From Sphaerobacteraceae bacterium (lineage in GTDB: Bacteria > Chloroflexota > Chloroflexia > Thermomicrobiales > Thermomicrobiaceae): DNA of 43,873 bases. Made by a program: the position numbers and the translations under genes. The stretch covers positions 1 to 43,873 of the forward strand of contig REEK01000108.1 of assembly GCA_007695115.1 (NCBI GenBank), read 5' to 3'. Every line of letters begins with the position of its first letter. The first letter of the stretch is position 1. Below are positions 8,193-16,810 of the stretch, piece by piece. Below the pieces are notes generated by a model that was given only the letters and a program-made list of their open reading frames with translations, did not search any database and was not told where the DNA came from.

Positions 8193-8553
8193 TCCTGTTG
8201 AAGCGCATCAGATACAACCGACACTGTTGATCGAGTCGGTCAAAGCTCCGCACGCAATAGCGTTGCGGATTATAGCAAATTCATCTCGCCACTCGATGAG
8301 CATGCTGATAGGCTGAATACTACGGAATCTGCACGCGAGTTGACAACCAGTCAGCCTGTCGCCCAGTTGCAGTCCAATTGCTGAATGGAAATCATCTGGT
8401 TCCGGGACATGCACGGCCGGCAACGCACATTCACCTCGATCGCGTGCAATGAAACAATCAGCGGTCGGTGGCGATCGTTGTGCGGAGCTTCCCGCCGGGG
8501 GCTGACTCCCGGTATCCAGCGATCGTTCTCTCAATTATCTGACGAGGAACCCG
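8193..8553. other. Intergenic region between divergent JAMM operon and recN
   Basis: This stretch separates divergent transcription units. The JAMM-side promoter is clear. On the recN side there is a ribosome site (gacgagga) but no convincing promoter; AATTATCT near 8532-8540 could be a weak -10. A short GC hairpin (ccggg...cccgg, about 8494-8512) is present. A minus-strand frame at 8208-8534 has no family resemblance. Confidence 0.5.
8269..8277 (-). promoter_or_regulatory. Extended -10 promoter for the JAMM-racemase-DinB operon
   Basis: The minus strand reads TGCTATAAT, the same nonamer seen at 2254-2262 and 31643-31651. It lies about 80-90 nt before the JAMM start. No consensus -35 is seen. 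Confidence 0.55.
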
Positions 8554-10311
8554 ATGCTACTTGAGCTGGCAATCCGCAATTTCGCGATTATCCGGGATCT
8601 GCGTATTACCTTTGGTGAGGGATTGCAGGCGATGACCGGGGAAACCGGCGCCGGGAAGTCGATCATTATCGACGCGCTTGGTGCGGTGCTCGGCTCGCGT
8701 GTTTCGGCGGATTTCGTGCGAACCGATTCCGAGAGCGCCTGGGTTGAGGCAGTCTTCGATCTGGAGCGTATCCCGCGTCAGGACGGGATTCGCGAGAAAC
8801 TGGATGAACTGGGGATCGAGCATGATGACGCCTCACTGATTCTCACCCGGGACATCCGCAATTCCGGACGAAGTTCCGCCCGGATCAATGGACGAACCGT
8901 CCCGGCCCGGGAGCTGGCCACGATCGGCGAATGGCTGGTCGATATTCACGGGCAGAGCGAGCATCTCTCGCTGTTGCGTCCTGCAGAGCATCTGTCGATG
9001 CTGGACAGCTATGCCGGCACGACCGCGATGCGACAGGAGCTGTCCGGCCTTGTTCGCTCCTACCGTCAGACCCGGCGACGCATCGATGAGATTCGCTCCA
9101 GTGAGCGAGAACGCGCCCACCAGATCGATCTCCTGCGCTTTCAGGTGGAAGAGATCAACGGAGCGGCCTTAGAGGCTGACGAGGAAGAGACTCTGCAGCG
9201 AGACCGCCAGGTACTGGGCAATGCCGAACGCTTGCGTGATTCCGCCTGGCAGGCCTATCGTCTGCTGGAGGGTGATAGCGAAACTGGGGAGACCATTGCT
9301 GGTGCGCTCGATAAGCTCCGGGAAGCGTCGGCGGTGCTCGATGATCTGGCCGAGGTCGACCCTGATGGCGCCGGGGAGCTGGCCGGTCAGGTCCGGGAAT
9401 CGCTGTTTCTCCTGGAAGAGGGCGGCCCCGCCGTCCGGAGTTACGCCGAATCCGTCGAGTCCGATCCGGCGCGCCTGGAAGCCGTCGAAGAGCGGATCGT
9501 TCAGATCCGGGAACTGCAGCGGAAGTATGGCTCCACCATTCCGGAGATCCTCGCCTATGCCGAAAAAGCCGACGCCGAGCTTGCCGAGCTCGATTCCAGT
9601 GAAGCGACTGTCGATCAGCTCGAATCGGAGCTGGAATCGTCGCGATCCCGTATTGCCGAGCTGGCTGGAACCCTGTCCCAGCGCCGTCGCGCTGCCGCGG
9701 AATCGCTCGAGAAGGGCGTCGAGCAGGCGATAGCCGATCTGCATATGGGTGGGTCGGTATTTCGTGTCGGGTTCGACCTGTTGTCCGGAGATGAGGCCGT
9801 CACGATCGATCAGACCGAGCGGCCGTTCGATCACACGGGAATCGATCGTGTCGAGTTTCTGATTGCGCCGAACGCCGGACAGGAGCCACGTCCGCTGGCC
9901 CGGATTGCCTCGGGTGGCGAGACGGCCCGGCTCATGCTGGCGCTGAAATCGATCCTGTCTGATGCCGACGCCACACCGACGCTGGTCTTCGATGAGGTGG
10001 ACGTTGGTGTTGGCGGGCGAAGCGGTCAGGCAGTGGGCGAAAAGCTCTGGGGACTGGCCCGCGGCCATCAGGTGATCGTGATCAGTCACTTGCCGCAGAT
10101 CGCCGCGTTTGCCGATCAGCATCTCAAAATCACCAAGCTGGAATCGGCCGGAAATACCGAGACGCAGATCGACCAGATTCTCGATGAAGAGCGGCTGGAT
10201 GAGATTGCCGCGATGCTTGATGGTATCCCGGTTACCGATGCGTCTCGACAGAATGCGCGGGAGATGGTGAGACGCATCGATGGCTGGAAACAGGACCAGC
10301 CGACCGCCTGA
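8554..10311 (+). CDS. recN: DNA repair protein RecN
   Basis: This is an SMC-like ATPase that acts in double-strand-break repair and recombination. The 585-residue protein has the N-terminal IRNFAIIRDL start and Walker A MTGETGAGKS (Lys35). A long charged coiled-coil-forming middle (about 150-380) is followed by the ABC signature region RIASGGETARLMLALK and Walker B TLVFDEVDVGVGG, with the H-loop VISHLPQIAAFA. It is slightly longer than the E. coli protein. The ATG is preceded by gacgagga. It is followed 90 bp later by ybaB. Confidence 0.95.
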   Translation: MLLELAIRNFAIIRDLRITFGEGLQAMTGETGAGKSIIIDALGAVLGSRVSADFVRTDSESAWVEAVFDLERIPRQDGIREKLDELGIEHDDASLILTRDIRNSGRSSARINGRTVPARELATIGEWLVDIHGQSEHLSLLRPAEHLSMLDSYAGTTAMRQELSGLVRSYRQTRRRIDEIRSSERERAHQIDLLRFQVEEINGAALEADEEETLQRDRQVLGNAERLRDSAWQAYRLLEGDSETGETIAGALDKLREASAVLDDLAEVDPDGAGELAGQVRESLFLLEEGGPAVRSYAESVESDPARLEAVEERIVQIRELQRKYGSTIPEILAYAEKADAELAELDSSEATVDQLESELESSRSRIAELAGTLSQRRRAAAESLEKGVEQAIADLHMGGSVFRVGFDLLSGDEAVTIDQTERPFDHTGIDRVEFLIAPNAGQEPRPLARIASGGETARLMLALKSILSDADATPTLVFDEVDVGVGGRSGQAVGEKLWGLARGHQVIVISHLPQIAAFADQHLKITKLESAGNTETQIDQILDEERLDEIAAMLDGIPVTDASRQNAREMVRRIDGWKQDQPTA

Positions 10312-10327
10312 TTTTGCGCATAACGTG

Positions 10328-10333
10328 TATAAT
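10328..10333 (+). promoter_or_regulatory. -10 element upstream of ybaB
   Basis: TATAAT occurs in the recN-ybaB gap, 69 nt before the ybaB start. No matching -35 is obvious. ybaB may therefore have its own promoter as well as read-through from recN. Confidence 0.4.
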
Positions 10334-10401
10334 CCCCGTCTGGGACGGGTAATTACCACTCGACTGTTTTCAACACGCTGATCGAATCCGGAGGACGAAC
10401 A

Positions 10402-10704
10402 ATGCAGCCCAACATGAAGATGATGCAGCAGATGCAGGCCCGACTGGAGAAGATCCAGCAGGAGCTCGAAGAGACTGACGTTGAAGGCACCGCTGGTGGT
10501 GGAGCCGTTCGCGTGACAGTGAGCGGTCTGCGTACCGTCAAGAGCATCAAGATCGATCCGGAAGCGGTTGATCCAGAAGACATGGAAATTCTCGAGGATA
10601 TGATCCTCGCCGCGATCAATGAGGCTATGAACAGTGCCGAGGCCCTCTCCCAGGAGAAGATGGGTGCCTTGACTGGCGGGATGAACATTCCCGGACTGAC
10701 CTAG
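10402..10704 (+). CDS. ybaB: YbaB/EbfC nucleoid-associated protein
   Basis: The 100-residue protein has the family plan: an N-terminal Met/Gln-rich helix (MKMMQQMQARLEKIQQEL), a beta sheet (VRVTVSGLRTVKSIKIDP) and a C-terminal helix (ILEDMILAAINEAMNSAE). YbaB dimers bind DNA and shape the nucleoid. It usually sits in a dnaX-ybaB-recR cluster; here it follows recN instead and has no recR next to it. A strong ribosome site (ggagga) precedes the ATG, and a strong terminator follows. Confidence 0.93.
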   Translation: MQPNMKMMQQMQARLEKIQQELEETDVEGTAGGGAVRVTVSGLRTVKSIKIDPEAVDPEDMEILEDMILAAINEAMNSAEALSQEKMGALTGGMNIPGLT

Positions 10705-10738
10705 TTTCCCAGGCACCTGCTCAAGCAGAGATGTTCCC

Positions 10739-10770
10739 GGCACGGCTCACAAAAGCCGTGCCGTTTTTTG
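10739..10770 (+). terminator. Strong intrinsic terminator after ybaB
   Basis: GGCACGGCT (10739-10747) pairs perfectly with AGCCGTGCC (10754-10762) around a 6-nt loop. A G and a run of six T follow. This is the clearest rho-independent terminator in the window. Confidence 0.92.
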
Positions 10771-10926
10771 TGTCCGGAAACCGGCGAGGCAGGACTCATT
10801 CGCGGGTTTCCAATGGTGTTGATCGGTAGTCGGCCACCTCCGTGTGGCCCCGTCCCGCGAACCGGTCTGGTGGGGCGAGGGGCAGACAGAGCTGCCCAGC
10901 TACCGACAGCAAAAGTGAAACCTGCT

Positions 10927-11715
10927 CTAATCGCGCGTATCGCCAGCGAAATCCTTCAACAAACCAAGCGGGCCAGCCACCAGGCCGCCATCGACCGGCA
11001 GGATTGCTCCGGAAACCCAGGCTGCTTCATCTGAGCCGAGATACAGACAGGCATAGGCCACATCTTCCGGCTGTCCGACGCGTCCCAGCGGGGTCATCTT
11101 TGCGCCGCCGTTTTCCTGGCCTGGCTTCGGGGGAACACTGCCGACCAGCCCGGTTTTGACTGCTCCAGGGCAGACCGCATTGCAGCGCACGCCGAACTTT
11201 CCGTATCGGGCGGCCATGTTCCGGGTGAGATTGATCAATCCGGCCTTGGCGGCGCTGTAACCCTCTTCGCCGGTGGCTGTCATCCCGCGTACCGATGAGA
11301 TGTTGATGATCGATCCCGATCCCTGCTCGATCATGTGCGGAAGCACCGCGCGAGATCCGTAGAACGGCGCCGTCAGGATCAGATCCAGACTCGCCTGCCA
11401 GTTTTCATCGGTGATGTAGCGGACGTCCTGCTGGAACGAGAGGCCGGCGTTGTTCATCAGCACGTCCACTTTGCCGAACGCCTCGATCGTGCGGGCAACC
11501 ATGTCGTTGACCGCACTGGAATCGGTCACATCGACCGCCAGCGCCAGCGCCTTGCCGCCGCTGGAGTTGATCGCCTCGGCGACCTGTTCGGCACGATCGG
11601 CGTAGAGCTCGGCGATGACCACCGAGGCGCCTTCCCGGGCGTAAATTTCCGCGGTTGCCTTGCCGATACCGGAACCTGCGCCGGTGATCAGGGCAACCTT
11701 CCCCTCCATGCGCAT
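10927..11715 (-). CDS. Short-chain dehydrogenase/reductase
   Basis: This is a classical SDR of about 262 residues. The nucleotide motif TGAGSGIG is at 11-18, NNAG at 88-91, and the catalytic set is Ser140, Tyr153 and Lys157 (ISSVRG...YSAAK). The C-terminal GAILPVDGGLVAG is also typical. Asp/Glu-type residues after beta-2 (VIAELYAD) favour NAD(H). ATG at 11715 is chosen because an AGGAG site lies 7 nt upstream; a GTG at 11721 would give two more residues. The substrate is unknown. It is transcribed in the same direction as the glycosyltransferase behind it. Confidence 0.88.
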   Translation of the reverse strand: MRMEGKVALITGAGSGIGKATAEIYAREGASVVIAELYADRAEQVAEAINSSGGKALALAVDVTDSSAVNDMVARTIEAFGKVDVLMNNAGLSFQQDVRYITDENWQASLDLILTAPFYGSRAVLPHMIEQGSGSIINISSVRGMTATGEEGYSAAKAGLINLTRNMAARYGKFGVRCNAVCPGAVKTGLVGSVPPKPGQENGGAKMTPLGRVGQPEDVAYACLYLGSDEAAWVSGAILPVDGGLVAGPLGLLKDFAGDTRD

Positions 11716-11778
11716 GAGCACGCTCCTGTCTTTTCATTTTCGGATGATGGTTCTCACCGTTTCGGGATTCGTAAGGGC

Positions 11779-11784
11779 ACTATA
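11779..11784 (-). promoter_or_regulatory. Possible -10 for the SDR gene
   Basis: The minus strand reads TATAGT about 65 nt before the SDR start, in the gap between the SDR and the glycosyltransferase. No good -35 is seen. Confidence 0.3.
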
Positions 11785-11821
11785 CCGCAGGGTGTCGCAG
11801 TATGGCGCTGGTGCTGCACGG

Positions 11822-13126
11822 TCAGGAGCGATACACCGGCTGGCCGGTCTGAATCAGCGTTTCGAGAAGGTCTGCTGCGGTCTTCACGCCGTCCATCGAT
11901 TTGAATTCCTCCGAGAGGTGCCGAGCACGTTCCCGGAAGCCGGGGTTCTGGAGAATATGCGTGGTGGCGTGTCTGACTGCCTCGGCGCCCGGTGTCTGGG
12001 TCTTCAGATCGATACCTACGCCGGTCCATGAAACGCGCGCATTCACCTCCAGCTTGTCCTCGGTTGCTCCGGCGACGATCATCGGCACCCCGTGTTTCAG
12101 CGCTTGCTGGACTCCGTTGTATCCCCCGTTGGTGATCATCACGTCCACATGGGGCAGGAGATGCTCGAACGGAACGAACGATTCCAGGCGCACGTTGGAG
12201 GGAAGACCCTGCTGTGCGGTGACGGCTTCAACTGGCGCGCCTCCGGTGGTGGCGATAACCAGCGCATCGAGTGATCCGAGTGCGGTGATCGCTGGACGCA
12301 GGAGTTGATCCGGATTGGTGCTGAGCGTTCCCTGGGTGATCAGTATCACCGGACGATCCGAATCCAGTTCCGGCCACCAGTCGGGCGGGTCGAACTTGTC
12401 GAGTGGACCAGTGGCGATTGTTGGGCCGGTGAAGTGAAACTGCTTCGGCAGATCGGCCCGGGGAAACTCCAGCCCGGGAATCGAGCCCTGCAGATACAGG
12501 TAAGGAGAGAGAGCCCGATCCCAGAACACTTCTCCGGTTGGTTGAAGCCCGACGCGCTGCCGCAATCGATCAACATATCGTGTGGTGTGCCGGTAGAGCA
12601 GACGTTTTCCGATCTGCTGCTGGGCCGCTACGCGGAGTCGACCCGTCTGCGTGGCTGCGGGCGGAGATCCCAGACCGAACGGCGGCATATCCCGTCCACT
12701 GAGATTGACGGTAAACGGATTGAATGTCGCCCAGCGTGGGCCGTCGAGTTCGTGAATCCAGTGGTGAGGCAGGAAGGCAGAATCCGCCAGAATCAGATCG
12801 ACGGGCTCCGATCGCAGGTCTTTCTGCAGGTCCAGTGTCTGGCCGACAGCCTCTGCCGCGAAGATGTGCCTGATATCGAAGAGCAGGCTGTTGATCCCTG
12901 TGGCGCTTTCTCTCCGGGGGAATTGCTCGTTGATCGGTTGCAGGCTGAAGTCATGGGCGAACCGAGGCGGGACGAACTGTGCACCGATCGATTCGATCCG
13001 GTCACGGTAGGCAGCGCCGGTATACCAGCGCACCGTGTGGCCTCGTTGCGTCAGCTCTCTGACCACCGGCAATATCGGCACAATGTGACCCGTGAGCGCG
13101 GTTGTTGCCACCAGAATTCGCGCCAT
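11822..13126 (-). CDS. MGT-type glycosyltransferase (GT1, UGT-like)
   Basis: The 434-residue protein has the GT-B layout of macrolide/antibiotic glycosyltransferases. The N-terminal part starts MARILVATTALTGHIVPILPVVRELTQRGH, whose GHI..ILPVVREL stretch is the acceptor-side loop. The nucleotide-sugar site is in the C-terminal half, where PVILITQGTLSTNP is followed by FVPFEHLLPHVDVMITNGGYNG, the equivalent of the family H-x-G-x-x-T/N-x-x signature. It probably glycosylates a small lipophilic molecule. The ATG has a gggag site just upstream, and TACAAT at about 13168-13173 on the minus strand is a possible -10. Confidence 0.82.
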   Translation of the reverse strand: MARILVATTALTGHIVPILPVVRELTQRGHTVRWYTGAAYRDRIESIGAQFVPPRFAHDFSLQPINEQFPRRESATGINSLLFDIRHIFAAEAVGQTLDLQKDLRSEPVDLILADSAFLPHHWIHELDGPRWATFNPFTVNLSGRDMPPFGLGSPPAATQTGRLRVAAQQQIGKRLLYRHTTRYVDRLRQRVGLQPTGEVFWDRALSPYLYLQGSIPGLEFPRADLPKQFHFTGPTIATGPLDKFDPPDWWPELDSDRPVILITQGTLSTNPDQLLRPAITALGSLDALVIATTGGAPVEAVTAQQGLPSNVRLESFVPFEHLLPHVDVMITNGGYNGVQQALKHGVPMIVAGATEDKLEVNARVSWTGVGIDLKTQTPGAEAVRHATTHILQNPGFRERARHLSEEFKSMDGVKTAADLLETLIQTGQPVYRS

Positions 13127-13293
13127 TGACTCCCCGGCCCTTCCATCTGTTTGTTCGTGTCCCGGGCATTGTACCGCTCCCAGAGTGCGACCGGAGAGCT
13201 CTGATCGTGGCGCACCTCATGCACCACACCTGAAGAGATAACACGAAGTCAGATACCTGATCACCAGAAGAGAGTCGGAAAGGGAGTCGTGGG

Positions 13294-13800
13294 GTGAATA
13301 CTGAGGCACTATTCGGAACAGGTCAGGCGCTGGAGATCGCGATTACCGCGGTCGTCTTTTACGGATACATGGTCCTCCTGTTGCGTATCTCCGGCAAGCG
13401 AACAACGATGTCGATGACAACCTTCGACTTCGTGAGCACGGTCGCCATGGCAACGATCGTCGGTTCAACGATTCTGCAGGGCACGGTCAGCCTCCTCGAA
13501 GGAATGGTTGCCGTGACGGTACTGGTGGCCCTGCAATGGGTTGCCGGTTCAGTCAGCGCCCGGAGCCCGGTCATCCGGCACTTCATCACCAGCAGCCCCG
13601 CAGTGCTCTACGAGAATGGCCAGTTCAATGAGGAAAACCTGATGGCCGAGCGCATCTCTCGCGAACAATTGCAGCAGAAGATTCGGGCTGCAGGGCATGG
13701 AAACCTGGCGACCGTGAACGCAATAGTGCTAGAGAGCGCGGGCACCGTTTCCGTGGTGGAAAAGGGAACGCTGGGAGACGAGGTCGACCCGGAAACGTAG
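13294..13800 (+). CDS. DUF421/YetF family membrane protein
   Basis: The 168-residue protein has two or three N-terminal membrane segments (about 12-32, 47-62, 68-88), followed by a soluble YetF-like domain (VLYENGQFNEENLMAERISREQLQQKIRAAG). The segment LLRISGKRT after the first helix is the most conserved part of DUF421. Its biochemical role is not established. It starts at GTG with a ggga-rich upstream tract. It is divergent from the glycosyltransferase and is probably transcribed separately from the LLM gene. Confidence 0.85.
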   Translation: MNTEALFGTGQALEIAITAVVFYGYMVLLLRISGKRTTMSMTTFDFVSTVAMATIVGSTILQGTVSLLEGMVAVTVLVALQWVAGSVSARSPVIRHFITSSPAVLYENGQFNEENLMAERISREQLQQKIRAAGHGNLATVNAIVLESAGTVSVVEKGTLGDEVDPET

Positions 13801-13902
13801 CCTGTCGCTGACGTTCTGGCTGGTACGACTCTCGACGAATTTGACAGTTTCGTTCACAATGGCCGGGTAGTTTCGACCGACATACGCATAACTGGAGGAT
13901 AC

Positions 13903-14862
13903 ATGGCCGATCTTGGAATCATGATCGAATCTCAGGATGGAACCAATTGGGATCGCTGGAACAAGCTCATCGATGCCTGCCACAATGGCGGCCTCAACGG
14001 CCTCTGGCGCTCGGATCACCTGTTCTCGCTGATGGGGGACACCACCCGCGATGCGCTGGCACTGGTGCCGGCTCTGACGGCGGTTGCGCTGAAGAGTGAC
14101 CGGCTGGAGTTCGGCGCGGTGGTCTGTCCGATGACGTTCAGGCACCCGGTGATGCTGGCCCGTGAGGCCGTAGCACTGGATACGCTCTCCAACGGACGCT
14201 ATACGCTGGGCATCGGTGCTGGCTGGAACGAGCGCGAGCACGATGCCTTCGGGTTCGATCTCCTGCCGCTCAAGACCCGTATGGACCGTATGGAAGAGTC
14301 GCTGGAAGTCATCAGCCGGCTGCACACCGGCGAAGTGGTCAGCTACAAGGGTGAGCAGTTCGAGCTGAAGGATGCCCAGATGCGTCCGAAGCCAACCCGT
14401 GGCAACAAGGTGCCGATCATGATCGGTGGCAGCGGCAAGCAGCGCACGCTGAATATGGTTGCCCGCTTTGCTGACGAGTGGAACTGCGTCAACGGTGACA
14501 AAGCGAGCTATGACGAGCTCAATCAGGTACTGGACGGCCACTGCAAGAATGCTGGTCGCGATCCATCGACGATCAAGCGCTCGATCATGGGCGGCTTCAT
14601 CATCGGACGCAACGAGAACGAGATGCTCGATCGGGCGAAGAAGCTCAAGGAGATCTCCCCGGGCAACGCCGAATTCACGCCACAGCAGATTATCGATCGT
14701 GCCCGTGATCGCTGGGGCTTCGCCGGTACGCCGGAAGAGGTCATCGAAGCGATCAAGGCACTGGAGAGCAAGGGCGTCTCACGCTTCATGCTCCAGATGC
14801 TCGATCAGGACGATCTGGACGCGGTTGAGCTGATCTCGAAGGAAGTCAACCCGCACGTGTAG
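13903..14862 (+). CDS. LLM-class flavin/F420-dependent oxidoreductase
   Basis: The 319-residue protein has the luciferase-like monooxygenase TIM barrel. Landmarks are LWRSDHLF early, FGAVVCPMTFRHPVMLAREAVALD, NGRYTLGIGAGWNEREHDAFG (the strongest family signature), VPIMIGGSGKQRTL and the C-terminal WGFAGTPEEVIEAI. The GAGWN segment and length favour F420-dependent members, but FMN use cannot be excluded. A TTGACA lies at 13841-13846, without a good -10, and the ribosome site is ggagg. It heads a three-gene same-strand cluster with a VOC protein and a triple-RidA protein, suggesting a shared catabolic job. Confidence 0.87.
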   Translation: MADLGIMIESQDGTNWDRWNKLIDACHNGGLNGLWRSDHLFSLMGDTTRDALALVPALTAVALKSDRLEFGAVVCPMTFRHPVMLAREAVALDTLSNGRYTLGIGAGWNEREHDAFGFDLLPLKTRMDRMEESLEVISRLHTGEVVSYKGEQFELKDAQMRPKPTRGNKVPIMIGGSGKQRTLNMVARFADEWNCVNGDKASYDELNQVLDGHCKNAGRDPSTIKRSIMGGFIIGRNENEMLDRAKKLKEISPGNAEFTPQQIIDRARDRWGFAGTPEEVIEAIKALESKGVSRFMLQMLDQDDLDAVELISKEVNPHV

Positions 14863-14905
14863 AGCGCGGAGTGAGCGCTCACGATTACAGGAAACGAGGG
14901 CGCGC

Positions 14906-15295
14906 ATGGATCACGTCTACGTTCGCTATTTCGTTACTGATGCCGAACGCTCGACCCGCTTCTATCGGGAAAAGCTCGGGTTCGAGGTTGTCATGAACCC
15001 GAATCCGGGCTTTTCCCTTCTGGAGCGCGGGCCGCTCCGGCTGATGCTCAATGCCTCGGGCGGCCGCGGAGCCGGGCAACCATCGAACAGCGGAGAGACC
15101 CCGGAACCAGGCGGCTGGAACCGGTTTCAGATTCGTGTCGATAATCTCGACGCTGAGATTGCACGGATTCAGGAATCTGGTGGCACGTTTTACGATGAGG
15201 TTATCGAAAGTATGGGTGGCCGCCAGATTCTACTGACCGATCCGGACGGCAATCTTATCGAGTTGTTCGAATCACGAACTGAGCCGAATCGTTGA
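14906..15295 (+). CDS. VOC-family (glyoxalase/dioxygenase-fold) protein
   Basis: The 129-residue protein has two beta-alpha-beta-beta-beta modules. The first begins DHVYVRYFVTDAERSTRFYREKLGFEV and the second ends LLTDPDGNLIELFE, the hallmark of the vicinal-oxygen-chelate fold. The terminal Glu and the His near the N-terminus are in the usual metal-ligand positions. Members include glyoxalases, extradiol dioxygenases and resistance proteins, and the sequence does not decide among them. The LLM gene ends 43 bp upstream and the triple-RidA gene begins 49 bp downstream. Confidence 0.85.
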   Translation: MDHVYVRYFVTDAERSTRFYREKLGFEVVMNPNPGFSLLERGPLRLMLNASGGRGAGQPSNSGETPEPGGWNRFQIRVDNLDAEIARIQESGGTFYDEVIESMGGRQILLTDPDGNLIELFESRTEPNR

Positions 15296-15344
15296 GCCGA
15301 ACGAAGCCTGATCGAGTGTCAGGCAGTGAACGGAGACATACACC

Positions 15345-16499
15345 ATGAGCAACCGTCGATTCATCAACCCACCGGACGCCGGGCCCACCCACGGCCGCTA
15401 CAGCAAAGCGGTGGTCAGTGGAAACCGGGTGTTTATGGCCGGTCAGGTGCCGGTTGATATGGGTGGCCATGTTTCCGGGGCCGGGGACATCGAGATTCAG
15501 ACCAGCCAGACACTCCGGAATGTTGGCCGGGTGCTGGAAGAGTCGGGAGCCTCGTTCGGCGATATGACGATGACCCGCGTCTATCCGGCCAGCGTTGCCT
15601 GGCGGAACCAGATCGGTGATGCTCGTCGCGCGGCTGGCCTGGCCAGCGCTACCAGCACACTGGCGGTCATCGAGAGTCTCGCCAACCCGTCGCTGTTGCT
15701 GGAAATCTCCGGGATTGCGCATATTGGCGGCGAGCGATCGACATTTTCGCCGGATACCGTCCACGAGACGCCGGGAACCTATACCCATGGGGTACAGGTG
15801 GATGACACGCTTTACATTGCCGGTCAGATTGCACTCGATCCGGACGGGAACGTCGTCGGAAAGGGTGATGCCGAGGCGCAGGCCGATCAGGCGGTCCTCA
15901 ACCTGCTCCGGGTGCTCGAAGCGGCCGGTGGCTCGCCGGACGACATCGTATATACGTGTCTTTACATCACACACCCCTCATATGTGGATGCCATTCGCAC
16001 CGCCCGAAGAAAATATGGATTGACCGGCTGCCCCAACACGCTGATCGTTGTCCCGAGTCTGGCGACGGCAGATTTTCTCGTCGAGATCGAGGCAATTGTC
16101 GTTCTGGGCACCGAAAAGACGGTCATCAAGCCACCCGATGTCCACTCGGTATCGGGACGCTATGAGCATGCGGTCGTCGCCGGCGATACCGTCTACATGG
16201 CCGGGCAGATTGCACTCGATCCAGACGGCAACCTGGTTGGCCTCGGCGATAGCGAGGCCCAGGCCCGGCAGCTGTATCACAACATGGAGCGGGTGCTGGC
16301 TGCGGCTGGGGGCACCCTGGACGACATCGTGTCTGCCACCGTCTACATGACTAACCTCCAGCATCGAGAGGGCCACAACAAGGTCCGCGGAGAGATCGGT
16401 CTGACGACGCCGGCCAACACGTCGGTCGTCATCTCGGCCCTGGCACAGCCAGAGTTTCTGCTCGAAGTTGAAGCCATCGCCGTGCTTGGCGATCGGTAG
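15345..16499 (+). CDS. Three-domain RidA-family fusion protein lacking the catalytic Arg
   Basis: The 384-residue protein consists of three consecutive RidA (YjgF/YER057c/UK114) domains, roughly 5-128, 133-255 and 258-384. Each has the G-R-Y opening or its equivalent, V-x-x-AGQ-x-x-x-D and LLLEISGI / LVEIEAIVV / LLEVEAIAV near the end. Standard RidA is about 130 residues and forms trimers with active sites at subunit interfaces; it hydrolyses reactive enamines/imines. The substrate-binding arginine of active RidA is replaced by Ser104, Asn231 and Asn358, exactly 127 residues apart, which confirms the internal repeat. Domains 2 and 3 are the most alike (AGQIALDPDGN in both). This could be a monomeric pseudo-trimer with altered chemistry. 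It is the last gene of the LLM-VOC cluster. Confidence 0.85.
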   Translation: MSNRRFINPPDAGPTHGRYSKAVVSGNRVFMAGQVPVDMGGHVSGAGDIEIQTSQTLRNVGRVLEESGASFGDMTMTRVYPASVAWRNQIGDARRAAGLASATSTLAVIESLANPSLLLEISGIAHIGGERSTFSPDTVHETPGTYTHGVQVDDTLYIAGQIALDPDGNVVGKGDAEAQADQAVLNLLRVLEAAGGSPDDIVYTCLYITHPSYVDAIRTARRKYGLTGCPNTLIVVPSLATADFLVEIEAIVVLGTEKTVIKPPDVHSVSGRYEHAVVAGDTVYMAGQIALDPDGNLVGLGDSEAQARQLYHNMERVLAAAGGTLDDIVSATVYMTNLQHREGHNKVRGEIGLTTPANTSVVISALAQPEFLLEVEAIAVLGDR

Positions 16500-16810
16500 A
16501 CTGGTACCAGCCGGAAGATGCCTTACCGCCCGGCCCGAGCAAGATCACGCTTCCGATGTTGTCGTTGATCTCGCCCGGGTCGGGCACCCCGATCCTCAAA
16601 CAGTCCCTTCACCTGAACATCACCGTCAGATAGGCCGGATTCTGGCGCCCCGATGCACGCGGAATCGCTCGATTTGCAACAGAATTCGGGGGGAATGCGT
16701 CGTGGATGTGCAGAGGACGATATCGCAGTCTGGCATTTTGCTTGCGCGGATTTTTGTAAGAGAACGCGCAAGCCGACGTTCGCAAAAGGGGCTAAGGAGG
16801 TTTGTAGCTC
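16500..16810. other. Intergenic region before the GerMN gene
   Basis: No gene is supported here. An 82-residue minus-strand frame (16523-16771) has no family resemblance and poor composition. The region holds the inverted repeat at 16740-16773 and a strong ribosome site (taaggagg) for the following gene. Confidence 0.5.
16740..16773. repeat. 9-bp inverted repeat in the leader of the GerMN gene
   Basis: GCTTGCGCG (16740-16748) is the exact reverse complement of CGCGCAAGC (16765-16773), with a 16-nt spacer. It lies about 40 bp before the start codon. It may be an operator or an mRNA leader hairpin; there is no T run, so a terminator is unlikely. Confidence 0.45.

Noticed and set aside
9169-10743. 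524-residue minus-strand frame opposite recN and ybaB
   Set aside because: It is antisense to recN, whose motifs are unmistakable, and it covers the ybaB gene and a terminator.
13841-13846. Perfect TTGACA upstream of the LLM gene as a full promoter
   Set aside because: No acceptable -10 is found at 16-18 bp, so it is mentioned only in the gene entry.
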